In this document: one piece after another, positions 1-17,281 of the stretch
How positions within the stretch are numbered: the stretch's first letter is position 1
How the letters are laid out: the number at the start of each line of letters is the position of its first letter
Source of the DNA: Bolinopsis microptera
Taxonomy: Eukaryota > Ctenophora > Tentaculata > Lobata > Bolinopsidae
DNA length: 64,000 nt
Reading direction: 5' to 3'
Assembly (NCBI RefSeq): GCF_026151205.1
Contig: NC_087073.1
Span: 19,682,837-19,746,836, forward strand
The notes under the pieces: model-generated
The model's database searches: none
What the model was told of the DNA's origin: nothing
The model's input: the letters and a program-made list of their open reading frames with translations, nothing else
Translations under genes and position numbers: made by a program

Positions 1-16
1 AACCGTTCGGAAATTT

Positions 17-330
<314 letters not shown>

Positions 331-913
331 TTTCTTGAGATTATTAAGGTTAAATTAAAATTCATTATCAGCATTACGGTTGTTGTTGCGCTTTGATTTC
401 CTTAGTCCCGTTATATTGTATAACATAAAGTTAGACCATTCGTCTGCAATCATAAAGCTTTTAGAAGTGCCGTTCAAGGTAGTTCAGTTAATTCATGTTA
501 AACCGACACTTATTAGCAGAAAAATAGTGAATGGCTCATAAAAATATATAAATGAATTAAGAATACTTGAACCCATATTTGATATCTGTAATAACTGATA
601 CTAAGTGGAAACATAATACTAAGTGTTGTAATTAGTTTAATATATGTTATTATACGAAAAGTGGACCAAACGGAACTAAACTGGTTGGATTATGATAAAT
701 CTAAGATGAGTCTGTGCGATATTTGGAGTTTCACGGGGTGATCCCCTGGATTTAGATTAATTAATCTTGCATGTGTATAATTATATTGCCTAGATAGTGC
801 GGTATCTCGAGATTAAAATACCCACGTGACCGTTACGCTATAAGCTTATACACAATACAGTGAGAAGTAGCTAGGTCATTATGAGTATAGTCACAGTTAT
901 ACTGTTTAGATAC

Positions 914-988
914 TTAGCTACATATAACTACATAATATAACTAAGCTACATATAACTAAGCTACATATAACTAAGCTACATATAACTG
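914..988. repeat. 15-bp tandem repeat
   Basis: About four to five copies of CTAAGCTACATATAA in a row, the first ones slightly degenerate. No associated gene is seen. Confidence 0.85.
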
Positions 989-1539
989 ACACTCGACACT
1001 CTTCTTGCTTCTCACATAAAATAGATGAGGTATAGTGAGCCTTCAATTGCTCATGTTGTCTTATAATGGAACACTGTCTTTATCCTATATAATGATACTG
1101 TTAATGTTATCATATATAATAATTAAGTTAATGTGCTTCAAAACTCACATAATATAATGTATAAAATCATTACTTAACTTACATAGTAACCGACACCATA
1201 GACTTTGTGTAAAAATATTTCTAATATTTCTCTCGTTCAAGCCTTGATTTGGTGAGGTGCCTTACACGAATACTAAATGCATACCAACGTTACACAAGTC
1301 ACGAGGCACCTGTACCAAGGTCACGAGGTACCTTTACCCCACTAAATTTTTATCACACACTATCGCTCTATTGTCTTGCAGAGCCTACATTTCGTGTTGT
1401 TATTATATATCGTGCGCCATCTTTATTGACAATTACTCAGTCTTTCTTTATATAATTCTCATGAAATTTATTTGACAGCATCCGGATTTTTATACAATTA
1501 ATATCACAATCACGATATAATTTAAGGTTAAACATGATA

Positions 1540-1705
1540 GTGTTTCACATACGTAATCAGCCGAGGGGGAGCCGGGAGGGGGGTTTCCAAATGATTACGC
1601 GTGTAATTTGGACACAATAGCTATGTGTAAAACTGATTACGGAGGGGGGAGGAAGTTAAAAATTGTTCAAAAAGTGATTACATAATATGTGAACGACCCC
1701 CTACA
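1540..1705. repeat. Short foldback (MITE-like) element
   Basis: The left end reads TTCACATACGTAATCA and the right end is its imperfect inverse, TGATTACATAATATGTGAA. G-rich stretches (GAGGGGGAGCC, GGAGGGGGGAGG) lie inside. The inverted ends and small size suggest a non-autonomous DNA element. No clear target duplication was identified. Confidence 0.5.
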
Positions 1706-2403
1706 GCCTGACACGGTCAATACTAGACGACCAAAATGCCTCCTTCACGACAGGAAAATATTTTTGAGTGTCACAAACCGTTTCCAAGTAATTTGGCGTG
1801 ATTCCAAGTAGTTTGGTTTCCTAATTCCCATTCTCATGCTATGCCTACTATGTTGACGACAGTACTGCGACAGTAGACTTACTTAGATAGTTGGGTTGTT
1901 TCTTCCTCCCTTTTATATGTTTTGAAGTGGAGTTATCTAGTTTATCTTTTGTCCTAGTGTATACCCTTGTAATCACGTCATGCTACAATTTCTCAATTGG
2001 CAGAGCTATCGTAAAGTCAAGCGTGAGTTTTAGACATTGTAGTGTTTAGTAGGGAGCATCACTGCTCTCGACTGACAAGGTGAAACAAGGCAAATAACAG
2101 ATGAGGACTAAATGAAAATAATCGACGTTTCGGCACTCATTGGCCTTTTACTAAGATAAGAGATTATATATTACTAATTACAAGGGTCTCACACATCAAT
2201 GTGGTTAGCGCATAATTGGGCTGCAATCCTTGACAGGCCTGTAATTACCCAATTTTAAATGAACGATATCTCATTCTACAGAATGATGAGAGCGTAAACA
2301 GAATGCTTCCCGGAATCAGCACAATGAAGGGAACAAGAGGCTGTTGGAATTTCAATTATTCATCTTCCACCCGTAGTCCCTACATAATTGTATTATAACT
2401 TAA

Positions 2404-2438
2404 CCTCTTGTTTGGATGTAGTTAGTCCAAACAAGAGG
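2404..2438. repeat. Perfect 13-bp hairpin
   Basis: CCTCTTGTTTGGA at 2404-2416 is followed after a 9-nt loop by its exact reverse complement at 2426-2438. No T-tract or gene lies beside it that would argue for a terminator, so its role is unknown. Confidence 0.8.
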
Positions 2439-2565
2439 GTAAGTGTTACCTCCTAGCCTAATCTCCGCCTTAATTTGTTACTATTTTAAACTATTTATAG
2501 CCAAGTTAGGGTCCACTTTACGACTTACATGCTTGTTTTCGTTCCTGTAATAATTTATTCACGTG

Positions 2566-3345
2566 CTCTAATTCGACACGCAATATAGTTCGACAACTTA
2601 AGTTCGCCAGATATCACCCCTGTCGAACTTCGGTACGTGTCGAACTCGAGTCCAGGCTAGGTAGCGTACTCTAGTTCGACAAATAGTTTCTGCTTGTGAT
2701 CTAACGGCTATTGCCGAGTCCTTATCATAGGATCACAGGGTTTAATGGCAGATAAAACAATCTTCTGAAATCTGGAAACCAGCGGTTAGAAATTCCAGAA
2801 CCTTTCAGTATAGTTTTAATTCCCCTGTCGGTTCTGGTCTAACTAACAGGAAAATAGATTGATATCCGACTGTTTCCGGTTCAGCAGCCAAATCTCTAGA
2901 CCGGTACGAGGTTACTAGTCGTTAGTGATAATATAAAGTGTGGTATGAGGTAGATATTTATATAGCGTACTCTATTATCTAGATCTATAAAACGGAGTAC
3001 GAGTTACCACGATAGTCTACAAATCTGCTAACTAACAATTGAGTCTGATGTCAATTAAATGTCCATAGATATGGATTATAGAAATTACATTCACACAATA
3101 TAGTCGAACAGCATGAGAAAAGTGGAAAACAAACAAACGAATACATTGTTTCGTTTGCTCGTAAAGGTACTAAAGGATCGTTGCTTGAGTCGGAGATTTC
3201 AAAACTCTAGTTCGACAGTCGAAGTTATCTTGTCGAACTTTACTACGTGTCGAACTTGAGTCCAGGTAGCGCACTTTAGTTCGACAGAGTCGAACTTTAG
3301 GGTTTGTTGGACTACAGTACGTGTCGAACTTGAGTACGTGTACCG
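2566..3345. repeat. Dispersed TCGAAC-type repeat, two clusters
   Basis: Two clusters (about 2566-2690 and 3200-3345) share repeated motifs such as GTCGAACTT, TACGTGTCGAACT and TAGTTCGACA, and both contain GAGTCCAGG. Within each cluster the motif occurs on both strands, giving local inverted repeats. This looks like a duplicated, decayed repeat unit. Confidence 0.6.
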
Positions 3346-4228
3346 TAATAATTGAGCTTGCATACTTATTAAGATCATTTTTAATTAGTAATCTTTATTT
3401 ACCGATGTGAGCTACATAACCCAATCAGCTTAAGGTTAAAGCAGCGATCAATCAAAAACAATTAATGTTACTAACTTCCTTTTTTAAGTACCTCTAGTTA
3501 GTCCATCATTATAATAAATATATGGCGGAGAATTTTAAAATCCTCCAAATTTGGTTTACCAAATTAAATTTAATACTTTATCGGAGCCCAGCCATGAAAA
3601 ATTCAGCAAAGGCCGGGAAACTTCCAGACTCTGAATCTACATAAGAGTATAAGGCTTCGAAGGTCACTCAGATTATTTATGTTGTTTAGCCTTGTCAGCT
3701 AAAATTGACGCCCGACATCACTGTAAAATGAACACATCACACACCTCTAGTTTTAATGTAGACGTTTAGTGTTCAGACGCCAATTTTATTTGATTTCACT
3801 TTGATTAACTTAAATGGTCTGACAGCAAAAGCGTTTAAATTTTAACCACCGATGTCTGCCTTATTTTTTACCGGGGCACAGTTTATTTATGTCCGAGCAA
3901 TCTGGCCATTACCAATCGTTGTCAATCATCGTCACCAGTGAACTTAACAGCATCTGACATTTTCTATTTCTTTCTAGCACCTGTAACCTGTTCACTTCGT
4001 TTTCTCACTAATTCTAAGGGCTCCTTACGATTTCTGATTTATTTGGTTCTTTAAGATTAAAGGAACAATTTATCCCACCACGAAAAATCTACTTAGATTA
4101 TTAGATTCTACAATGACACAATGTACGGGTTCTAAGCCTGCGTATGTTGATGCGTAATTCAGTTCACAACAGATAGTTGAACCAGATGAAACTTCATAAA
4201 TGTATCTGTTACCAGAATCGCATGTGTT

Positions 4229-4955
4229 ACCAAGTTACAAACCTCCACCCTCCGCATGCGTTACAAACCTCCACCCTCCGCATGCATTATAAACCTCCAC
4301 CCTCCGCATACGTTACAAACCTCCACCCTCCGCATGCGTTACAAACCTCTACCCTCCGCATGCGTTACAAACCTCCACCCTCCGCATGCGTTACAAACCT
4401 CCACCCTCTGCATGCGTTACAAACCTCCACCCTCCGTATGCGTTACGAACCTCCACCCTCCGCATGCGTTACAAACCTCCACCCTCCGCATGCGTTACAA
4501 ACCTACACCCTCCGCATGCGTTACAAACCTCCACCCTCCGCATGCGTTACAAACCTCCACCCTCCGCATGCGTTACAAACCTCTACCGTCCGCATGCGTT
4601 ACAAACCTCCACCCTCCGCATGCGTTGTAAACCTCCACCCTCCCCAGGCGTTACAAACTCCCACCCTCCGCATGCGTTACAAACCCCCACCCTCCGCATG
4701 CGTTACAAACCTCTACCCTCCGCAAGCGTTACAAACCTCCACCCTCTGCATGCGTTATAAACCTCCACCCTCCGCATGCGTTACAAACCTCCACCCTCCG
4801 CATGCGTTACAAACCTCCACCCTCTGCATGCGTTATAAACCTCCACCCTCCGCATGCGTTACAAACCTCCATCCTCCGCATGCGTTATAAACCTCTACCC
4901 TCCGCATGCGTTATAAACCTCCAGTCCTCCGCATGCGTTATAAACCTCCACCACC
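4229..4955. repeat. 26-bp minisatellite, about 28 copies
   Basis: The unit is GCGTTACAAACCTCCACCCTCCGCAT with scattered point variants. Each unit joins the next through the palindrome GCATGC. Because 26 is not a multiple of 3, the same peptide cycle appears in all three forward frames, so the long frames across it are artefacts of the repeat. Confidence 0.95.
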
Positions 4956-5651
4956 TGCACCCCAGACTCAGAGTTATGTAAGAAGCACTGTATTGTCCCA
5001 CTTCAATACAGCACATTTGTAATCTGTTCGGACAGTATAATTCCCTTTTAATTACATGTTGGACCTTGGGACTACTCCCGTGGTATTTCTGATTTGATGT
5101 CACCGTGCCAATGGCACTGAAATGAAGTATGTTCATATTATCAGTCTACGATACTAGTTGCATGTGATATATTTTTGTTAAAATGTCAGTCCAGGCAAAC
5201 TTTACAGCCTGCAGGTTTCCAAAATCATGGACTTGGCAAATTTCCATCTCTTTCGCGTTTTGTAGTTTTAAATATTCAAATACTATGTAAAATTTCTACA
5301 CATTAATGATTATCAGTAACGAATTAAGGTTTCATAATTTAATAACACGACACCTTAAAATACCCTTCAACAGAAAACGGGGTTCAATATTCTAGTCACA
5401 TTCTGTGCCAAATATTTCTAATTATTGAATAATCGAATATTAAACGTGATATTCCTAATTATTCGTTACCTTTTATTTTTTGTCAGTTGTCACGATTGAG
5501 CAGGATTGTAGCCGGATACCATATTATTAACTTTAACTTTAAGGGAGCGTTCACATATTAGTATTACAAGTTTTTGGCCATGTTTACCCCCTCCCCAACT
5601 CCGTCAGCAACTATCTGCATAAAGCGACCCCCCTCCCTCTTCTCCATTAGA

Positions 5652-5700
5652 GTACAATGTTGTAAGTTATACAGAAATAATAACTTACAACATTCCGTAC
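5652..5700. repeat. 15-bp-arm hairpin
   Basis: AATGTTGTAAGTTAT at 5656-5670 pairs exactly with its inverse at 5680-5694. GTAC outside each arm extends the symmetry. It may be a tiny foldback relic. Confidence 0.75.
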
Positions 5701-5925
5701 AATATCTTGGTGGGACACGTGCAGACTCAGTAGCCAAGAAGTAAACATGAAGCTCTCTGCTCTTACAATGGGGACGGAATGCTCGATTGTATCGGTTTAA
5801 ATACATCCAAATAAGGAGAAAACATTGCCTGGTCGAAACATGTCTCTGAGTAAATAGCTGCCCGTAGCTTCATCACAATCACATCAAACTAGGAATACAG
5901 TCGCCTGATGCTAACATGTTTACTG

Positions 5926-5945
5926 CCCCCCCCCCCCCCCCCCCC
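5926..5945. repeat. Poly-C run (20 nt)
   Basis: Twenty consecutive C residues about 115 bp upstream of the transporter start codon. It is prone to length errors in sequencing and could form a G-quadruplex on the other strand. Confidence 0.95.
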
Positions 5946-6059
5946 TGCCCCGACTGGCGACTGCTGAAGTAATATGCGAATGCTCCCCAACCGTATACAC
6001 CTAATACATTTACTATTATTTATCACCGATTGTTTTAGTCCAGGGTAACAGCACCTGAT

Positions 6060-9000
6060 ATGGCAGAGCTAGAGGGGGCCAAATACCACCCCGTAAACCA
6101 TGGTCCTCCCATCACCATACCAGACCCACCCGCCCGGCCCACGTGGGCAGGGGCCGTTATCAAGGACCAGAGTTTGTGGTTCAAGTGTGGATATGGGCCT
6201 CTCAAGCTCAAGTTGAACCCTGTTGTCACTATAATGAGTGTGGTTATTATTGTGGCGTTTATTCTGTGGTGCGTCCTAGAATCTGCCCGTAAGTTTCTTT
6301 ATCTTTTTGTTCAACTGCTCATTGATTCTAGAGAACTGTTCCGAAGAGAAACCTATCTCTATTATCATACATATGAAAGTAGACCTATTCAAAGATGTTA
6401 CAGTAGGGCCAGTAAAGAAAATGCTCATATCTTCAGACGCATTGGTATCGTTCAACACGGCCAAGACCTGGATAACAATGACCTTTACTTGGCTATATGT
6501 TGGTTCCCAGGACGTGTGGGCTCTGGTTATCATTGCTATCTACTTTAGCAAGTACGGCAATATGAAACTAGGTACGTTACATTGGCATTGTGAGCTACGT
6601 GTTAGCTGTTGGTTTCTTTCGTTGTAAAACTATGATGTGTCATTGTGTAGTGGGATTATCACCACTGCGCAAGCTTGGAAAAATGCCAAAAGTTCCATGA
6701 TGAATGAAGATGATCTCCAAACATAAGTCTTGGCAGGAATGGCTGAAAACTTTTCCAAGTAAATATTCTCAAAACCACTTCAGGACAGGACGACGAAGTA
6801 CCCGAGTATAACGATGCAACATGGTTCTGTATGTTGTACGCATGTGGTATCGGAGTCGGTCTCTTCTTCTTTGGTGTAGCGGAGCCAATATGGCACTACG
6901 CCTACCCTAACAGATATAACGCCGACAAATACATGCCTGACAATGAGGTGGCTCAGCATGCCATAAATCTGACCCTCTTCCATTGGGGTATCCACGGCTG
7001 GGTGGTGTATGCCATGGTGGCCATTCTTTTAGGGTTTCTGACATTCAGAAAAGGAATGCCCATGACAATGAAATCGTGTTTTTACCCATTGATCGGAAAT
7101 AGAATTTATGGATGGCTGGGTGATGCCATCGACATCTTCTCGATCCTGACTACTTTGTTTGGAGTATGCACTTCTCTGGGGCTGGGAACTATGCAGGTTA
7201 ACAAAGGTTAGTACTTTATTGTAGAACCTTATGTACAGTTAGAAGTTACATAGTTATAAGTTGCAAAGTTAGAAAATGAGCACAGTTATTGCTACGAAGC
7301 AACATACCAAAACACCCATTCCCAGGATTGAACTTCCTGAACCCAGACATTGAAGTGGGCACTAAAAACCAGGTCATCATAATCTGGGCTATCACCGCAC
7401 TGGCCACCACATCTGTACTAACGGGTATTGGTATGGGTATCAGGAGGTTATCTGAGATCTGCTTCTCTCTTGGAATGGTAATCATGATGATGGTGCTCTT
7501 CCTTGATGACACGTGGTATGAAAGTTACACATTTTATGGAGTTTTATTCGAAATATTTAGAAGCATTTTTCAAGTTCTCGTAACTCGTAAGCTAAAAATC
7601 TAAAGAAACTCTCGAAATTCTGGACCGAAGACAACCATCATCCACGCGAATTGCAGTCCAATACATACACTCATGCCCATGGTACGACATAAAGAGGATA
7701 ACCTCTTTTTTTCTATGAAATTTCATCACCTCTTCTCTCTTTCTCTCAGGTATCTACTGAACCTGTTCTGCCAAAGTCTCGGTTACTACTTCCAATGGAT
7801 CATACAGCTCGGGTTCCATTGCGATGCCTTCGAACTGAGCACCAAATCATACGGTGCTCGAGATAGAGGTTTGATGATTTATTATACTTTTAATTAAAAA
7901 CATCATTGTTTGTGTTAAAGATACCTTAACTCCTCGTACTGAAGCTTCACAGTAACAAGTTTTTGAAGTAATAAAGGTATTTCAAAGGTACAGCCCGAAA
8001 CGATGAGAATGATACAAGATATGAAAAGGATCCAAACTAAAACCACAATATCTCCAGGTAGAGAGTTTGACGACGGAGAAGGAGATGGACCTGCGGGATG
8101 GATGGATGCGTGGACTATCTTCTACTGGGGCTGGTGGATCTCGTGGTCTCCTTTTGTTGGGATGTTCATTGCTAAGATATCTCGGGGCAGAACTATCCGA
8201 GAGTTCATCAACGGTAGGTAGAGGTTCACCTCTTTATCAAACGGTGTTGCTTTGTGCTGATTACATTACATGTGTAAGGAGGCAGGGCAGAATTTCCATT
8301 ATTTAGGAAACGGGCAAAACTACAAGTTATTTTGGATATTAAACGAAAATTTTGGAGTAGCCTAATTATATAAAACACACCCTCTAAGGTACACCCTCTA
8401 AGGTACACCCTCTAAAAAACACCCTCTAAAATACACCCTCTAAAAAACACTCTAAGGTACACCCTCTAAAATACACCCTCTAAGGTACAATGACGGCTCC
8501 AGTAATGTACAGTTTCTTGTGGCTCGTTATATTTGGAGGTGCAGGAATCAGGACAGAGAGGCTGGCAGCTGGACAGGGACTTTGCTGTACTTCCTGGAAC
8601 TCTACTGTCTTAAATTGGGACCCAGTTACGGTAAGTTACAACTAGTTACCACTAGTTACCATTAGTTACCATTAGTTACCATTAGTTACCATTAGTTACC
8701 ATTAGTTACCATTAGTTACCATGAGTTTCCACTTTTCACAACTTGTAACCATCTGTTACCATCATTAGATACGGTTGATTACCCTTTCTTAGTAGCACTC
8801 AAATATGGCGCACAGAAAACAGGAACATTTTAACGACTGTCTTAGTCAGTATGTTTCTTAGTTTACACCTTACACGACGTTTAATTGTCTAAATATGTAC
8901 AGGAACTTAAAATTATAACGCAGAATAAAAATTGTAACGTTGAAAATCTCTCAGTTTGCAGTTCAAACAACGAGCTGGTCTGTCTCTAAAACAGGGCTGA

Positions 9001-10634
9001 AGGTCTGTAATGGTGTAGACGAATCAGCAGCTTGCGGAACGTGCGAGTGGAACTTAGTGGAAGCTTTTGTCACCGCCCAAGATGAGCCGCCAACTTTGAG
9101 GGGTGTCGTGGATTACATTAGTGAGAACCAGAGATGGTTGGGGAAATACAAATCAGAAACAGACAGGTTAGTTTATTCTAAATTAATTAATTAATTGAAT
9201 TTATTTTCAAATTTAGTTCAATATTCCCCCTGACGTTCCCGTATCTGATAAACACTGTCAAGAATCAGCATTATAGTTAAACTATGTTCCTCTGAAAATA
9301 ACTCCAACAGGAGTTTTGCTAGATTGTCGTGCATGCCTAGCGAGGAGATGTGGTTTGCGAACATCTCAACTTACGGTGACATGGGGCCCTTTTTGTGCAT
9401 AACCTCCCTTGTTGCCCTCATTCTTTACTTCGTTACAAGTTCTGATTCAGGTTATTAAATATCTTATGTTAGGAAATGTTTGGTCGAAATTTGATGTTTT
9501 AAAAAGTATGTCCGTTTTGCTTTACAAGATGCTTCCATGACTCAAAATTAGATCCGCTTTATAACGAACTTCCGTAAAAACCACCAAAAACAGCCCGATA
9601 TCATCTCAGGTAGTTTAGTTATAGACATCATGTCCGCTAATGGAGATCAAGATCCGCCCGCCCTGCAGAGAGTGTTCTGGGCTCTGATAGAAGGTGGTAC
9701 CGCTACCGCTCTGCTTGTAGCCGGGGGTTCTGACTCCTTGAAAGCTCTACAGGTACGTTACAGAGCAATGGGTATTGGGACAGCTTACTTTGGTTCTTAG
9801 GGCTTTAAGGTAGATTATTAGATTAAAACCTCACTTTCAGACTGCGAGCGTAGCTGCAGGACTCCCTTACACCATTATTCTGTGTTTTGTCTGTGTTTCC
9901 ACCTGGAGAGCACTTGCTATGGAAGCTGGGGACTTGAACCCGTATGGTCCTGACTTTGCGGTATCTCTGGTGGACCCCTTCTCTCAAATGAGACCCAAAC
10001 TTTGGCTCGGAGTCATTAAGAACGCGTTCTTAACGTGAGTTATTATCAGGCTGTTGATCAACATTTAGTGTAGTTATACTTCTATATCTGCAGTTTCATG
10101 TCCAAGGTATAATGATGACATAAAATATAAATGCTACGCGTTAATCCAGATGTTTTCGAGTGGTTACATACTAGGTTTCAAATATTCAGAATAATATAAG
10201 TTAAACTGACGATATAATCCACTTTCAGGCCCTTCACGCTGTACAGAACCATGAAGACCCACAAGATGGGTGCCATGATTCCAGCCATCGCGTCAGCAAT
10301 TTGCTGGGCCGGCTGGATAATAATCATGATACTTGAAATAGTCTACCTCACCAACCCCACCATCAAGCTCAACGGGATATATTCTCTTGCCTGGGTCCTT
10401 TACTTAGGGTTTGTGACCGTGGTTACAGCTGCTAGGGTTAACATCCGTAACCACTACGGTATCCATGGCAATCCTATCGAGGATTTCTTCGCAGTATTGT
10501 TCATGTACCCGAGTGTAATGGTACAGTTGGAGCTTGTGAGTGAGGAGGGAGGGCTTGCTCCTCTTATGCCGGATAACAGGAACCCTCAAATCTCAGAATT
10601 TACAAACGGCAAGAACCACGAGGCGGCTGTTTAA
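6060..10634 (+). CDS. BCCT-family (betaine/choline/carnitine-type) transporter, 12 exons
   Basis: Predicted secondary transporter of the BCCT family, a plasma-membrane protein of about 12 helices that usually moves betaine, choline or related osmolytes with Na+. Exons by GT-AG sites with matching phases are 6060-6288, 6437-6571, 6784-7206, 7326-7515, 7750-7868, 8058-8213, 8485-8630, 8955-9166, 9311-9450, 9610-9752, 9841-10034 and 10229-10634. They give about 830 residues, longer than most bacterial members. Family blocks appear in order: [13 protein letters not shown] (exon 2), [17 protein letters not shown] (exon 3), the signature [11 protein letters not shown] followed by [19 protein letters not shown] (exon 6), FGGAGIRTE (exon 7) and [17 protein letters not shown] (exons 9-10). 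The aromatic-box tryptophans of the signature helix are all present. Substrate and coupling ion cannot be read from sequence. The start is the first ATG before the first membrane segment. Confidence 0.93.
8376..8484 (+). repeat. 14-bp intronic repeat ending at a 3' splice site
   Basis: About eight copies of ACACCCTCTAAGGT with variants (AAAA, AAAT) at the last positions. The final copy ends CCCTCTAAG and is immediately followed by exon 7 of the transporter, so the repeat itself supplies the pyrimidine tract and the AG used for splicing. Confidence 0.9.
8631..8745 (+). repeat. 10-bp intronic repeat starting at a 5' splice site
   Basis: Eight near-perfect copies of ATTAGTTACC lie at 8641-8720, with degenerate copies after them. 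The array begins right behind the splice donor GTAAGTTAC, whose AGTTAC part matches the repeat unit. Confidence 0.9.
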
Positions 10635-11200
10635 ATGGCGAGATGGCGGTATAGATGGTGATATTTAATGTGGTCTCAGTGAATGGCTTAGTGAATATCA
10701 CAATTTATACAACATTATATAATAAGAAATAATTCTTATTTCTTGGTCGATTGCGTCTAGGTGCTGCCCGAATTGGTTCAATCACGAACTCCCCTTACTA
10801 TTATTCTTTGCAATTGATGACAATGTCGTCGTTTTTAATACACTATGGACTTTTATCTTTTATCTTATTCCAAGTAATGTGTCTACTGTCTAGGAGTAGG
10901 GTTGACGGTTGTACGAGAATATTTATTGATATCATTTGTTTGAGTTTTGAGAAATTAAATTGAGAATTCTGTTTAACTTGAATTCTATATAATTTCGACT
11001 TAATTCTGTATAATTTCGAATCATTATACTTAAACAGTTGTCTGTACTGTACTTGATAATCAATAATGTCGCTTAATAGCGAACACAGCCCCGGATAATA
11101 CCAGCAATACCAGACAAGGATTACCTCCCTGTATTATAATAATACCGTACAAAGCTGATTTGTGAAATAAAACTTTGGCATGATTCCAAATTGCAGTCCA
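10635..11200. other. Shared 3' region of the convergent BCCT and MCM6 genes
   Basis: This 566-bp AT-rich stretch should hold both 3' ends. AATAAA lies on the plus strand near 11166, and on the minus strand at 10922-10927. A perfect hairpin (AATAAGAA, loop ATAA, TTCTTATT) lies at 10721-10740. I searched the minus strand for the missing MCM6 winged-helix exon and saw nothing resembling it. Confidence 0.55.
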
Positions 11201-15904
<4,704 letters not shown>

Positions 15905-16282
15905 CCTAACCCTTCAAAGTTATTATGAGTACACATTATACTTAACTGCGTTTATTTTAACACTTTAATATCAAGTTTTATGATAACAATAGGTTTAAAC
16001 AAAATTAAACTGTTCGACAGTATACTTTATTTTTGACACAGAGTGAATTATCAACCCAAAGTTAGCAACATCATAAAGAATATCAACTTTAACACAGACA
16101 CACAGGAATAAATATTTTACAGATCACTCAAGTATTAACAAAAGTTTAATTCGAATGTATTATACAAAATCCCAAGAAATTCTGAAATAAACTCAACGTC
16201 TGGTAAGTAAGCAAATCAATCCATTTTGAATACAAAATCCAAAGAAATTCAAAACCATCCAAAATATTTTCTGGAACATTTT

Positions 16283-17281
16283 CTAATCCATTTTGAAGAC
16301 TATCTTTCCTTTGGCCCTCCTACTTTTCAGTAGATCAAAACCCTTCTCAACTGCCTCAGCAGTAAAAGGTAACTCCTCAGCTATAACTGGTTTTAAATAC
16401 TCCTGAACTCCTTCTGAATTTGTCCAGCCATCATCCACTAACTTTGCAAGTTGTTGTAAATCTTCAGGGTTCTGTTTCGCGAGCATCATATGTTGGTTAG
16501 CTTTGAAGCCGATGGTGTACATCCGAATCCACATATCCCTACTACCATTGATTGCAACGTACTGTCCATGTTTTTTATCTGCAGTGGCAGGTTTCAGTAA
16601 TTCCATTGAAATGTTTTTGTAGTCCTCGCCACCCCCACTATTAGTGGCAGCATCATAAATCACATCAAACTGTAATTCAGGGTTAATAGCCCCTGATTCA
16701 TTAAGACAGTAATCTTTAATAGTCTGCTTAGTGTAATCTATAACATCAGTTGCTCCCAGAGATTTTACAAATTCCTCATTTTTACCACTGCAAACCCCAA
16801 CAATATCTTTAGCTCCCATAGATTTAGCAACCTGGATCCCAGCAGTACCACACCCACCACTAGCCCCAATTACCAGAACACGATCATCTTTACTAAGTTT
16901 ACCATAGTCCCTTAATGATTGAAGAGATGTCGAATACGTAGTGCACATTGCCGCAGCTTCCACGAATGAAGCACTTTTAGGTTTGTGAGCCACTCCAGCA
17001 AGTGGAGCAATGGTATATTCAGCTAAACTACCATTGAATGTTCCACCATAAACTTCATCTCCGACCTTAAACTTGTCCCCAACCTTATCACCTTTCTCTT
17101 CAACAATACCAGCAAAATCAATACCTGTAACGGGCCCTTTTATTGGCCACCCCACTTTGTAGTCGATAGGGTTAATACCTGCTGCTTTTACGCGAACTAG
17201 TATGTTGTCTGCTCCACATTTTGGTTTTTTGTAGTCCGATTTAAAGGAGAGGTTACCTCGACTAAAAACAGCAGCTTTCAT
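16283..17281 (-). CDS. MDR oxidoreductase, quinone-reductase-like (copy A, type 1)
   Basis: A 332-residue, intronless NAD(P)H-dependent medium-chain dehydrogenase/reductase. The N-terminal GroES-like half holds GINPIDYKVGWP. The Rossmann half holds the dinucleotide loop GASGGCGTAGIQVA at 139-152 and DVIYDA at 206-211. The catalytic-zinc ligands of alcohol dehydrogenases are not seen, which favours the quinone-oxidoreductase group. The substrate is unknown. This copy shares CTTYSTSLQ (113-121) and GSRDMWIRMYTIG with copies D and F. A 3' splice site (AAATTCAG) lies 13 nt upstream of the ATG. MCM6 begins 378 bp downstream on the same strand, and the remnant of a zinc-finger gene ends 265 bp upstream. 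Confidence 0.92.
   Translation of the reverse strand: MKAAVFSRGNLSFKSDYKKPKCGADNILVRVKAAGINPIDYKVGWPIKGPVTGIDFAGIVEEKGDKVGDKFKVGDEVYGGTFNGSLAEYTIAPLAGVAHKPKSASFVEAAAMCTTYSTSLQSLRDYGKLSKDDRVLVIGASGGCGTAGIQVAKSMGAKDIVGVCSGKNEEFVKSLGATDVIDYTKQTIKDYCLNESGAINPELQFDVIYDAATNSGGGEDYKNISMELLKPATADKKHGQYVAINGSRDMWIRMYTIGFKANQHMMLAKQNPEDLQQLAKLVDDGWTNSEGVQEYLKPVIAEELPFTAEAVEKGFDLLKSRRAKGKIVFKMD

Larger units (their letters stand above)
4956..6059. other. Intergenic / upstream region of the BCCT gene
   Basis: No gene is recognised. The stretch includes a hairpin at 5652-5700, a C-run at 5926-5945 and, in its last part, the presumed promoter and 5' leader of the transporter gene. Several AG dinucleotides (TTTTAG, TCCAG, AACAG) lie within 35 nt of the ATG, so an upstream leader exon is possible. 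Confidence 0.5.

Noticed and set aside
10721-10740. Hairpin after the transporter as a bacterial-type terminator
   Set aside because: The gene is a spliced nuclear gene; an A/T-rich hairpin without a following T-run has no such role here.
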